A stretch of 10,017 bases of DNA, from NCBI GenBank assembly GCA_900552395.1, contig URZJ01000057.1, positions 1 through 10,017 on the forward strand, in the 5' to 3' direction. Positions 1-5,522 of this stretch are shown one piece after another. A program made the translations under genes and the position numbers. Each line of letters opens with the position of its first letter. The first letter of the stretch is position 1. The notes below the pieces were generated by a model, which made no database searches, was not told the DNA's origin, and saw only the letters and a program-made list of their open reading frames with translations. The stretch is from an uncultured Collinsella sp. Lineage in GTDB: Bacteria; Actinomycetota; Coriobacteriia; Coriobacteriales; Coriobacteriaceae.

Positions 1-780
1 ATAGAGCTTGGGATGACTGCGACTGCTCTCGATCGCCGCCGTCATGATGCCCTCGTCGTCTCCATCAACGATGATGCCGTCGAGGTCATCGATCTGCGCG
101 GACTGATAAAAACTGGTTTTGTTGAACTTTCCCTGGTCAACCATCATGTAGCCCTGGTTTGAGTTGGTAAGGTACATATGCTTGATCATGGCCGAGAAGT
201 CGTGCTCGACGGTAAAACCGTGGTCGGGGTGGAATCCGTCGGCACTGACAAACGCCTTGTCGGCATGTAGTTTGCTCATGCAGTCGAGCGTTAGTGCGCC
301 CGCGAGATAGAGGTGGCCCTTGCGCACGGAGCCGCCCAGCAGCACTACCGAAGCATTGGGGAGATTGAAGCTGGCGTAGTTCGCGATTGCAAGATCGCCG
401 GTGATAATGGTGATCTCACGCTTGTCCATGAGGGCCTTAGCGAAGTAAAAGCCTGTGGTGCCGATATCAATTACCAGAACATCGCCATCATCAACAAGAG
501 TTGCTGCGGTTGCGGCGATGGCCTCCTTGGCCTCGACTTGGACATTGATGCGCTCCTCGGGATACGAGATTGCGTTGGAGCGAGAAAGCGATACCGCTCC
601 GCCGCGTACGCGACGCAGCTTGCCTTCGGATTCCAACGAGATGAGGTCGTGTCGTGCGGTGACTTCCGAAACCGAAAAACGGCGAACGATGTCGGATACC
701 GAGATATTTGGCTTTTCGGCCAGCCAATTCATGATAAATCGCTGACGCTCGGCCGGTGAAAGGTCTGAAGTAGATGCCAT
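1..780 (-). CDS. DeoR-family sugar-phosphate-responsive transcriptional repressor (partial, C-terminus beyond left edge)
   Basis: Reading the minus strand from ATG at 780 gives 260 codons open to the window edge with no stop. Residues about 8-62 form a DeoR winged helix-turn-helix (PAERQRFIMNWL, then SVSDIVRRFSVSEVTARHDLISLE and the wing LRRVRGGA). From about residue 75 follows the DeoR sensor domain, with the phospho-sugar-binding style motifs DIGTTGFYFAKAL, ITGDLAIA, LLGGSVRKGHLYLAG and SADGFHPDHGFTVEH. DeoR proteins are usually 250-260 residues, so only a short tail is missing. The start is supported by AAAAGGAG seven bases upstream. In this family the effector is normally a phosphorylated sugar intermediate that releases the repressor from DNA. 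The gene is divergent from tal1 and the PTS genes, so it probably controls them and itself (inference). The recognition helix reads TARHDL where most relatives have a TIRRDL-like sequence, a mild deviation. Confidence 0.93.
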   Translation of the reverse strand, partial: MASTSDLSPAERQRFIMNWLAEKPNISVSDIVRRFSVSEVTARHDLISLESEGKLRRVRGGAVSLSRSNAISYPEERINVQVEAKEAIAATAATLVDDGDVLVIDIGTTGFYFAKALMDKREITIITGDLAIANYASFNLPNASVVLLGGSVRKGHLYLAGALTLDCMSKLHADKAFVSADGFHPDHGFTVEHDFSAMIKHMYLTNSNQGYMMVDQGKFNKTSFYQSAQIDDLDGIIVDGDDEGIMTAAIESSRSHPKLY

Positions 781-818
781 ATGCCGCTCCTTTTGAACAA
801 AAGGTAAAAAGATGCGCC

Positions 819-832
819 TTTCGTAATCGAAA
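819..832. promoter_or_regulatory. Candidate autoregulatory operator overlapping the deoR -10 box
   Basis: TTTCGTAATCGAAA has 5-bp inverted arms (819-823 and 828-832) around a 4-base centre. It overlaps the -10 box and start region of the candidate deoR promoter. Its minus-strand half TTTCGAT also occurs twice, on the plus strand, in front of tal1 (1027-1033 and 1093-1099). A repressor bound here would block its own promoter, which is common for DeoR proteins. The binding assignment is inference. Confidence 0.45.
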
Positions 833-859
833 TATAACGTATCGATATGAAAAGAACAA
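831..859 (-). promoter_or_regulatory. Candidate sigma70-type promoter of the deoR-family gene
   Basis: On the minus strand, TTGTTC (plus positions 854-859) and TATATT (831-836) are separated by exactly 17 bases. The -10 box ends about 50 bases before the ATG at 780. Both boxes are decent matches to the sigma70 consensus. This is sequence inspection only; no transcription start is known. Confidence 0.55.
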
Positions 860-979
860 GGCAAATTCGAATGAATCAAAAGAACGGAATGGCATGTCAT
901 AAATGCATGCGTAGCAGATAGTTCGCACGTAAACGGGCTATAAAGAGTCTCATTCTGAAGGTGCCGCCCAAAAGAAGTA

Positions 980-1008
980 CGTTCACGCCCGATATTCGAC
1001 CGTTCACG
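980..1008. repeat. CGTTCACG direct repeat upstream of tal1
   Basis: CGTTCACG occurs at 980-987 and again at 1001-1008, 21 bp apart, about two helical turns, so a dimeric protein could contact both on one DNA face. The second copy extends to CGTTCACGGAA (1001-1011). The exact reverse complement of that 11-mer occurs at 4252-4262, upstream of tal2. It may be a binding site for a regulator shared by both transaldolase genes; the function is not established. Confidence 0.4.
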
Positions 1009-1024
1009 GAAAGCTGACAATTGA

Positions 1025-1102
1025 GCTTTCGATAGCTTTTGAAATGGATTTATAAAAGAAAACCGAAAAGCTTTTGAAACAAAGAAGAAGGCTTTCGATA
1101 GC
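1025..1102 (+). promoter_or_regulatory. Candidate tal1/PTS operator-promoter region with repeated half-sites
   Basis: TTTCGATAGCTTTTGAAA (1027-1044) is an imperfect 18-bp palindrome with 7 of 9 pairs matching. Its left part, GCTTTCGATAGC (1025-1036), recurs exactly at 1091-1102. Its right part, AGCTTTTGAAA (1034-1044), recurs exactly at 1069-1079, where it is preceded by the 10-bp palindrome AAAAGCTTTT (1066-1075). A TATAAA sequence at 1051-1056 could be a -10 box, which would place the palindrome over the -35 position, but I see no good -35 hexamer. The arrangement of one full site plus two half-site copies between the regulator gene and tal1 is what is expected of DeoR operators. Which protein binds is inferred from position. 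Confidence 0.5.
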
Positions 1103-1130
1103 AATAGTGTTAGATGAGAAAGGACCGAAC

Positions 1131-1841
1131 ATGGCGATCAAGGTGTTTGCCGACGGCGCTAACCTCGAGGGCATGCTTGACATGCATGACAATGGCAACG
1201 TTCAGGGCTTCACGACCAATCCTTCCCTTATGAAGGCCGGCGGCGTGACCGACTACCGCGCTTTTGCCAAGACGGTTCTTGAGCACATTACTGATGTGTC
1301 GGTCTCTTTTGAGGTATTCGCCGACGACGAGGCGGGTATGGAAGCCGAGGCTCGCGAGATCGCAACCTGGGCAGACAACGTCTACGTTAAGATCCCGGCG
1401 CTCAACACCAAGGGCGAGTCCACTGCCGCGCTGGTCAAGCGCCTTTCTGCCGACGGCATCAAGGTGAATGTCACCACTATCTTTACGCCCGAGCAGGTCG
1501 ACGAGTTTGTCGATGCCGTTTCTGCTGAGACCCCCTCTATTCTGTCCATCTTTGCCGGTCGCATTGCCGATACCGGCGTCGATCCGCTGCCCCTCATGGC
1601 GGAGTCCGTAAAGAAGGCTGCCGTTAAGCCTGCTGCCGAGGTTCTCTGGGCGTCTACGCGCGAGGTCCTCAATATCTTCCAGGCGGAGTCCGTTGGATGC
1701 CAGATCATTACGGTCCCCAATGCCCTTCTTGCCAAACGCAAGAATTTCGGGAAAGATTTGCTTGAGTACTCGCTTGATACGGTCAAGGGCTTTGCCCGCG
1801 ACATTCAGGCGCTTGGTTTTCACATCCTGCCCGAGGAGTAG
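1131..1841 (+). CDS. Small transaldolase / fructose-6-phosphate aldolase-like protein (copy 1)
   Basis: The product is a 236-residue cytosolic class I aldolase-fold enzyme of the short transaldolase group (TalC/FSA-like). Visible motifs are FADGANLEGML (6-16), the TTNPSLM loop (28-34), YVKIP with the probable Schiff-base lysine K87, NVTTIF (113-118), FAGRIADTGVD (141-151) and WASTRE (173-178). Enzymes of this group transfer a dihydroxyacetone unit between sugar phosphates or cleave fructose-6-phosphate; which activity applies cannot be read from sequence. An in-frame TTG at 1074 is open upstream, but ATG 1131 is chosen because AAAGGA lies six bases before it and the paralogue begins with the same MAIKVFADGANLEGML. 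It is the first gene of the cluster, nine bases before the EIIA gene and so almost certainly co-transcribed with it. Copy 2 lies at 4437-5141, about 81% identical. Confidence 0.92.
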   Translation: MAIKVFADGANLEGMLDMHDNGNVQGFTTNPSLMKAGGVTDYRAFAKTVLEHITDVSVSFEVFADDEAGMEAEAREIATWADNVYVKIPALNTKGESTAALVKRLSADGIKVNVTTIFTPEQVDEFVDAVSAETPSILSIFAGRIADTGVDPLPLMAESVKKAAVKPAAEVLWASTREVLNIFQAESVGCQIITVPNALLAKRKNFGKDLLEYSLDTVKGFARDIQALGFHILPEE

Positions 1842-1850
1842 GGGACGAGT

Positions 1851-2297
1851 ATGCTGACCGATCTTCTTAAGCCCGAGCTTGTTGCCTGCCACGTCGAGGC
1901 CTCCGACTGGGAGGAAGCGATCAGGGCATGCGGTAAGTTGCTCGTAGACGCTGGCAAATGCGACCAGAGCTATGTTGACGCCATGATTTCATCGGTTCAC
2001 AAATTCGGCCCCTATATGGTCTTGGAAGAGGGCATCGCCATGCCCCACGCTCAAGCAGATGGCAATGTGAGCGAAGCGGGAATCTGTATCGTCACGCTTG
2101 ACCCAGCCGTTGCGTTTGGACACGAGGATTTCGATCCGGTTCACGTGCTCGTGGGTATTTGCGCACCCGACCCCAAGGCTCATCTTGGCTGCTTGGCGGA
2201 GCTTTCGCAGATGTTTGAGGACGAGGACTGCGTTGCCAAGCTCAGCGCATGCGATACGCCCGAGCAGGTTTTGGAGACCATGCGTTCATTCTTTTAG
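1851..2297 (+). CDS. PTS EIIA component, ascorbate (UlaC/SgaA)-like
   Basis: This 148-residue cytoplasmic protein accepts phosphate from HPr and passes it to EIIB. It belongs to the mannitol/fructose-type EIIA fold. The phosphorylated residue should be H66 in GIAMPHAQAD (61-70). The stretch HKFGPYMVLEEGIAMPHA, then VTLDPAVAFGHEDFDPVHVLV and MFEDEDCVAKLSACDTPEQVL, follows E. coli UlaC closely as I remember it (FGPYFVIAPGLAMPH, FNHDDNDPVDILI, LFEDEENFDRLRAC), so the Ula/Sga subfamily assignment is good. Length is normal for a stand-alone EIIA. The ATG is nine bases after the tal1 stop, and the AGGGGA ribosome site overlaps that stop codon, suggesting translational coupling. The substrate cannot be deduced from EIIA. 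Confidence 0.9.
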   Translation: MLTDLLKPELVACHVEASDWEEAIRACGKLLVDAGKCDQSYVDAMISSVHKFGPYMVLEEGIAMPHAQADGNVSEAGICIVTLDPAVAFGHEDFDPVHVLVGICAPDPKAHLGCLAELSQMFEDEDCVAKLSACDTPEQVLETMRSFF

Positions 2298-2309
2298 GCC
2301 TTAATGGCA

Positions 2310-2349
2310 CGGCGATGCGTCGCCGCTTTTGGATAGACGGAAAACCGTC
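2310..2349 (+). other. Two tandem mRNA hairpins between the EIIA and EIIB genes
   Basis: In the 75-base gap, CGGCGA/TCGCCG (2310-2315 and 2320-2325) forms a 6-bp stem with loop TGCG, followed by CTTTT. Then GACGG/CCGTC (2336-2340 and 2345-2349) forms a 5-bp stem with loop AAAA, just before the EIIB ribosome site. The first resembles a weak terminator or attenuator, but its stem is short. These may tune relative EIIA and EIIB expression; this is inference. Confidence 0.4.
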
Positions 2350-2372
2350 ACGTGTAGGAGAGGAAGGTTGCC

Positions 2373-2648
2373 ATGCATATCATCACCGTATGCGGAAACG
2401 GCATCGGGTCCAGCCTGATGCTCGCTGGCAAAGTCGAGGAGCTTTGCGAGGAGGAGGGCATCAAGGCCGACGTTGAGTCTATGGACCTGAACGGTGCTTC
2501 TTCCGCAAATCCGGATCTGTTCATCACCGTTAAGGAACTCGCCCCCGAGCTCCACGGCAACGTTGTGATTGTTCGCAGCTATGTGAACAAGAAGAAGATC
2601 CGCGAAGACGCCCTCGAGGCAATCAAGGCGGCCGCCGCTAACGCCTAA
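2373..2648 (+). CDS. PTS EIIB component, ascorbate (UlaB/SgaB)-like
   Basis: This 91-residue cytoplasmic protein takes phosphate from EIIA on a cysteine and gives it to the incoming sugar at EIIC. The N-terminal P-loop-like motif is VCGNGIGSSLM (6-16), with the phosphorylated cysteine expected to be C7, as in the lactate/galactitol/ascorbate EIIB fold. E. coli UlaB begins very similarly (ILAVCGNGQGSSM, from memory). The strongly charged C-terminus with KKK is unremarkable. A rich AGGAGAGGAAGG stretch ends five bases before ATG 2373. It lies between EIIA and EIIC in the usual three-gene PTS layout. Galactitol EIIB has the same fold, but the partner EIIC is clearly of Ula type, which decides the subfamily. 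Confidence 0.9.
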   Translation: MHIITVCGNGIGSSLMLAGKVEELCEEEGIKADVESMDLNGASSANPDLFITVKELAPELHGNVVIVRSYVNKKKIREDALEAIKAAAANA

Positions 2649-2663
2649 AGCGGCACAAAAAAA

Positions 2664-2696
2664 GGGCGGTTCCCTGTGGAAGAGGGAAACGCGCCC
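2664..2696 (+). other. Stable intercistronic hairpin before the EIIC gene
   Basis: GGGCG (2664-2668) pairs with CGCCC (2692-2696). Inside it, TTCCCT (2670-2675) pairs with AGGGAA (2683-2688) around a 7-base loop, giving 11 pairs with a small internal bulge. It is preceded by seven A residues and not followed by a T run, so it is not a plus-strand terminator. It sits 12 bases before the EIIC ribosome site and could protect or tune the EIIC message (inference). Confidence 0.5.
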
Positions 2697-2720
2697 ACGT
2701 TAGAGAGAAAGGAAGCGCAG

Positions 2721-4112
2721 ATGCAAGCCATCCTTCCCATACTTGAGTTTATCCAATCGATTCTGACCAAGCCAGCGTGGATTATGGGTCTATTTGCCTT
2801 TGTGGGCCTTGTCGCGCTTAAGCGTCCTGCCCACAAGGTGATGACGGGCACCCTGAAGCCCATTCTTGGTTACATCATGCTGTCCGCCGGCGCCGCTGTT
2901 GTTCAGGAGAACCTTGCTCCGCTGGGTACCTTCATCGAGACCGGTTTCCACATCACCGGCGTCGTGCCCAACAACGAGGTCGTCGTTTCGATGGCTCAGA
3001 GCGTGCTCGGCGTTCAGACCATGATGATCCTGATTCTCGGCTATGTCGTGAACATTATCATTGCCCGCTTTACCAAGTTTAAGTACATCTTCCTGACGGG
3101 CCATCACAGCATGTTTATGGCCTGCCTGCTGTCTGCCGTTCTGCAGGCATCTGGCTTCCAGGATGTCCAGCTTGTCATCGTGGGCGGCATGTTCCTGGGC
3201 CTCGTGAGCGCTATGCTTCCCGCCGTTGGTCAGCGTTTCACCGAGAAGGTTACCGATGGCGATGAAATCGCCATGGGCCACTTCGGTTCACTCGCCTATT
3301 ACATCTCCGCTGCAGTCGGTACGCTTTTTGCTAAGGACGCCGAGGAGAACAGCACCGAGAAGATCGAGGTTCCCGAGAAGTTCGCCTTCCTGCGCGACAC
3401 TACCATCTCCACGGCTCTTACCATGGCCTTCTTCTACCTGGTTACCGCTTTCGCCGCTTACATCGCAGACCCTGCGGTCGTTACCAAGACCGCTGGCGGC
3501 GACAACGTGATTGTCTATGCCCTGACCTGCGCTCTGTCTTTCGCCGTTGGTGTCACCATCGTCTATAACGGCGTTCGTATGATCCTTGCCGACCTGGTCC
3601 CGGCTTTCCAGGGCATCTCCAACAAGCTGATCCCCGGTGCCATCCCCGCCGTCGACTGCGCCGTCTTCTTCCCCTATGCTCCCACCGCCGTCATCCTCGG
3701 CTTTGTCGCTTCCTTTATCGGTGGCGTGGTCGGTATGTTCATCGTGGGCGCTACCCTGGGCATCTTCATCATCCCGGGCATGGTTCCCCACTTCTTCTGC
3801 GGTGCTACCGCGGGCATCTACGGCAATGCTACCGGCGGTCGCAAGGGCGCAGCTCTTGGCGCTTTCGTCAACGGCCTGCTCATCACCTTTGCCCCGGCCC
3901 TGCTCCTGCCCGTTCTTGACGTCTTTGGCTTCAAGAACACTACGTTCGGCGACTTCGATTTCTCCGTCATTGGTATTACGCTTAGCCGCGCTGCCGAGGC
4001 CTTCGGTACCACCGGTGTCTACGCGATTCTCTCTGTCCTTCTGGTCGTTGCCTTCGTCCCCAACTTCATCCACACCAAGGGTGCTGTGATCAATCACGTT
4101 GAGGAAGAGTAA
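2721..4112 (+). CDS. PTS EIIC permease, ascorbate (UlaA/SgaT)-like
   Basis: This 463-residue polytopic inner-membrane protein is the transport channel of the PTS and close in length to E. coli UlaA (about 465). Long hydrophobic segments run along the whole length, and the charged loop containing AKDAEENSTEKIEVPEKF is the central cytoplasmic part. Motifs shared with UlaA, from memory, are FLTGHHSMF, VTDGDEIAMGHFGSLAYYI, FLRDTTISTALTM, GVRMILADLVPAFQGIS, KLIPGAIPAVDCAVFFPYAPTAVI and IFIIPGMVPHFFCGATAGIYGN. An in-frame upstream start at 2676 exists but lies inside the hairpin; ATG 2721 follows AAAGGAAG by about six bases and gives the expected N-terminus. It probably works with the EIIA and EIIB encoded upstream. 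Family assignment is firm, but the sugar is not: Ula-like EIIC proteins are known or suspected to serve substrates other than L-ascorbate, and no ascorbate catabolic genes are present here. Confidence 0.93.
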   Translation: MQAILPILEFIQSILTKPAWIMGLFAFVGLVALKRPAHKVMTGTLKPILGYIMLSAGAAVVQENLAPLGTFIETGFHITGVVPNNEVVVSMAQSVLGVQTMMILILGYVVNIIIARFTKFKYIFLTGHHSMFMACLLSAVLQASGFQDVQLVIVGGMFLGLVSAMLPAVGQRFTEKVTDGDEIAMGHFGSLAYYISAAVGTLFAKDAEENSTEKIEVPEKFAFLRDTTISTALTMAFFYLVTAFAAYIADPAVVTKTAGGDNVIVYALTCALSFAVGVTIVYNGVRMILADLVPAFQGISNKLIPGAIPAVDCAVFFPYAPTAVILGFVASFIGGVVGMFIVGATLGIFIIPGMVPHFFCGATAGIYGNATGGRKGAALGAFVNGLLITFAPALLLPVLDVFGFKNTTFGDFDFSVIGITLSRAAEAFGTTGVYAILSVLLVVAFVPNFIHTKGAVINHVEEE

Positions 4113-4170
4113 TCCAGGCATACGTTAAGCCCTAATCGGGCGGAGCTCCGATAACCGGCTCCTACACGGA

Positions 4171-4206
4171 AGCGGTGACGTCTCAATCGAGGCGTCACCG
4201 CTTTTT
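4171..4206 (+). terminator. Rho-independent terminator after the EIIC gene
   Basis: GCGGTGACG (4172-4180) pairs perfectly with CGTCACCGC (4193-4201). The stem extends inward through TCTC/GAGG with one wobble to a 4-base AATC loop, about 13 pairs in all, followed by TTTTTG (4202-4207). It lies about 60 bases beyond the EIIC stop and separates the tal1-EIIABC unit from tal2, implying that tal2 has its own promoter. Confidence 0.88.
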
Positions 4207-4251
4207 GCTTTGGAGCGATTGTGAATATGAGCCGGCGAGGCGCTGCTTCTG

Positions 4252-4316
4252 TTCCGTGAACGGAATCAAACGCAATGATCGGCAAAAACGTTTTGCCGCT
4301 GGGGCGTCGATATAAA
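4252..4316 (+). promoter_or_regulatory. Candidate tal2 control region: shared motif, LacI-like palindrome and possible -10 box
   Basis: Three elements are visible. TTCCGTGAACG (4252-4262) is the exact reverse complement of CGTTCACGGAA upstream of tal1. CGGCAAAA (4280-4287) and TTTTGCCG (4291-4298) form an 8-bp inverted repeat around ACG, containing AAAACGTTTT, a style typical of LacI/GalR operators. TATAAA (4311-4316) could be a -10 box, which would put the palindrome on the -35 region; no clear -35 hexamer is seen. The TTTCGAT motif of the deoR-tal1 region is absent, so tal2 may answer to a different regulator (inference). Confidence 0.45.
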
Positions 4317-4436
4317 AATGGTAAATCTGCAAAACCGTTCGCCGAGAAGATGAAAACCCGCAGCTCACGCCTTGATAAACGTAGATAAAGTGTTTAGCAG
4401 TTTATCGGCCGTATGCTAACGAAAGGAATCAGGCAG

Positions 4437-5141
4437 ATGGCAATCAAGGTGTTCGCTGACGGTGCAAACCTCGAGGGCATGCTCGACATGTACGAGAACG
4501 GCAACGTTCAGGGTTTCACGACCAACCCGTCCCTTATGAAGAAGGGCGGCGTGACGGATTACCGCGCGTTTGCCAAGGAGGTCCTGGCCCACATCACCGA
4601 TGTGCCCGTCTCGTTTGAGGTCTTTGCCGACGACGTCGAGACCATGGAGGTCGAGGCCCGCGAGATCGCTACCTGGGCCGAGAACGTCTACGTCAAGATT
4701 CCGTGCGTGACTACCAAGGGCGAGTCCACCGCCGAGCTGGTGCGCAAGCTTTCGGCCGATGGCATCAAGGTCAACGTCACCACCATCTTTACGCCTACGC
4801 AGGTCGACGAGATGGTCGAGGCCGTTGATGCCGAGACGCCATCCATCATCTCGCTCTTTGCCGGCCGTATCGCTGACACCGGCGTCGATCCCATTCCGTT
4901 TATGACGGAGTCGGTGAAGAAGGCCGCCGCCAAGCCCAACTGCGAGGTCCTGTGGGCGTCCACGCGTGAGCTTATCAATATTTACCAGGCGGAAGGATGC
5001 GGTTGCCAGATCATCACGGTGCCAAACAGCATCCTGGCCAAGCGTAAGAACATCGGCCGTGACCCGTATGAGGTCTCGCTCGATACCGTGCGCGGTTTTG
5101 CCAAGGATATCGCCTCGCTCGGTTTCCATATCCTGCCGTAA
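4437..5141 (+). CDS. Small transaldolase / fructose-6-phosphate aldolase-like protein (copy 2)
   Basis: The 234-residue product is about 81% identical to copy 1 (189 of 234 by hand count) and has the same motifs: FADGANLEGML (6-16), TTNPSLM (28-34), YVKIP with probable Schiff-base K87, NVTTIF, FAGRIADTGVD and WASTRE. Differences cluster at 67-72, 90-92 (ALN in copy 1, CVT here, just after the catalytic strand) and near the C-terminus, which lacks the final EE. The changes beside K87 could alter substrate preference, but this is inference. ATG 4437 is chosen over the in-frame ATG 4413 because the AAAGGAA ribosome site (4422-4428) lies between them and the N-terminus then matches copy 1. It is isolated by the terminator at 4171-4206 upstream and one at 5377-5435 downstream, so it is probably a single-gene transcript under its own control. 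Confidence 0.92.
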   Translation: MAIKVFADGANLEGMLDMYENGNVQGFTTNPSLMKKGGVTDYRAFAKEVLAHITDVPVSFEVFADDVETMEVEAREIATWAENVYVKIPCVTTKGESTAELVRKLSADGIKVNVTTIFTPTQVDEMVEAVDAETPSIISLFAGRIADTGVDPIPFMTESVKKAAAKPNCEVLWASTRELINIYQAEGCGCQIITVPNSILAKRKNIGRDPYEVSLDTVRGFAKDIASLGFHILP

Positions 5142-5295
5142 CGCGAACGCTGGCTACATCGCGGGTTGTTCGCCCCGGCCTTTCCTTTCCCTATCGCTCA
5201 CGCGCTTCGCGAGGGTCGCGCTAGGCAAAGGAAAGGCCGGGGCTGCCGACACGAACTTGCCGGTAGGTTGGTGATAGGCTTCCATATCCTGCCGT
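5121..5295. repeat. 19-bp near-exact direct repeat of the tal2 3' end flanking a 137-bp insert
   Basis: GGTTTCCATATCCTGCCGT at 5121-5139, the last codons of tal2 up to the first base of its stop, recurs as GGCTTCCATATCCTGCCGT at 5277-5295, 18 of 19 identical. The 137 bases between contain the 70-bp palindrome at 5173-5242. Outside the 19 bases the flanks do not match. This may be a target duplication caused by insertion, or a relic of a duplicated gene end. Confidence 0.75.
5173..5242. repeat. 70-bp imperfect palindrome (REP/MITE-like)
   Basis: A perfect 16-bp arm, CCCCGGCCTTTCCTTT (5173-5188), pairs with 5227-5242. After one mismatch the pairing resumes (CCTA 5190-5193 with TAGG 5222-5225; CGC 5195-5197 with GCG 5218-5220), closing on a short GC-rich inner hairpin near 5199-5211. 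There is no T run on either side, so it is not a simple terminator. It starts about 30 bases after tal2. No protein is encoded. It looks like a mobile or REP-type intergenic element. Confidence 0.75.
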
Positions 5296-5302
5296 GGACA
5301 AA

Positions 5303-5508
5303 GGTACCCCCGCCTGCGCCGTGCAAAATTGAGAGTATTCAGCAAGGTAAAGGCTTTTACCAGCTGGGTGAAGCATGGAACAGCCCCCGTTTTGGCTCTG
5401 ATGACGCTAAAACGGGGGCTGTTTCTTGCTTTTTCGTCTCTGAGGGGCATCCGGAACGGTGGAATATGCAGAATACTCGCGATTTTGCACGTCGCGAGAG
5501 GGGGGACC
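5303..5508. repeat. 206-bp compound inverted-repeat element between tal2 and tex
   Basis: The left arm 5303-5344 and right arm 5467-5508 are reverse complements over 42 positions with about 8 mismatches or wobbles. The best core is GTGCAAAAT (5321-5329) against ATTTTGCAC (5482-5490), and GAGTATTC (5333-5340) against GAATACTC (5471-5478). Between the arms lie a small hairpin, GGTAAA/TTTACC (5346-5351 and 5356-5361), and the large terminator hairpin at 5377-5425. There is no gene inside. The arms flanking a terminator suggest a small non-autonomous mobile element or a large structured RNA. With the palindrome at 5173-5242 it accounts for most of the 381-base gap between genes. Confidence 0.75.
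5377..5435 (+). terminator. Strong rho-independent terminator downstream of tal2
   Basis: Positions 5377-5396 pair with 5406-5425 (20 pairs including two G-T wobbles; core ACAGCCCCCGTTTT) around a 9-base loop, followed by TTGCTTTTTC. The T-rich tail is only on the plus side, so it should stop transcripts from tal2. The opposite strand lacks a U tract, so termination of tex here would be weaker. Confidence 0.85.
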
Positions 5509-5522
5509 CTTGCTTTGGCGGT

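Noticed and set aside
1021..1056. Full sigma70 promoter for tal1
   Set aside because: TATAAA at 1051-1056 is a fair -10 box, but no acceptable -35 hexamer lies at 16-18 bases (TTCGAT at 17). CTGACA at 1014-1019 is too far away, so only a candidate region is reported.
1074..1130. Upstream TTG start extending tal1 by 19 residues
   Set aside because: The extension lies in the operator-like repeats, has no ribosome site and is absent from the paralogue. ATG 1131 has a proper AAAGGA site.
1110..1892. Minus-strand open frame opposite tal1
   Set aside because: It is antisense to a transaldolase with all family motifs and has no ribosome site. A similar shadow appears opposite tal2, showing that it arises from the coding pattern.
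3288..4121. Minus-strand open frame of 277 codons opposite the EIIC gene
   Set aside because: The product is extremely rich in G, D and E with no domain, as expected from the complement of a membrane-protein gene. The sense frame is unmistakably EIIC.
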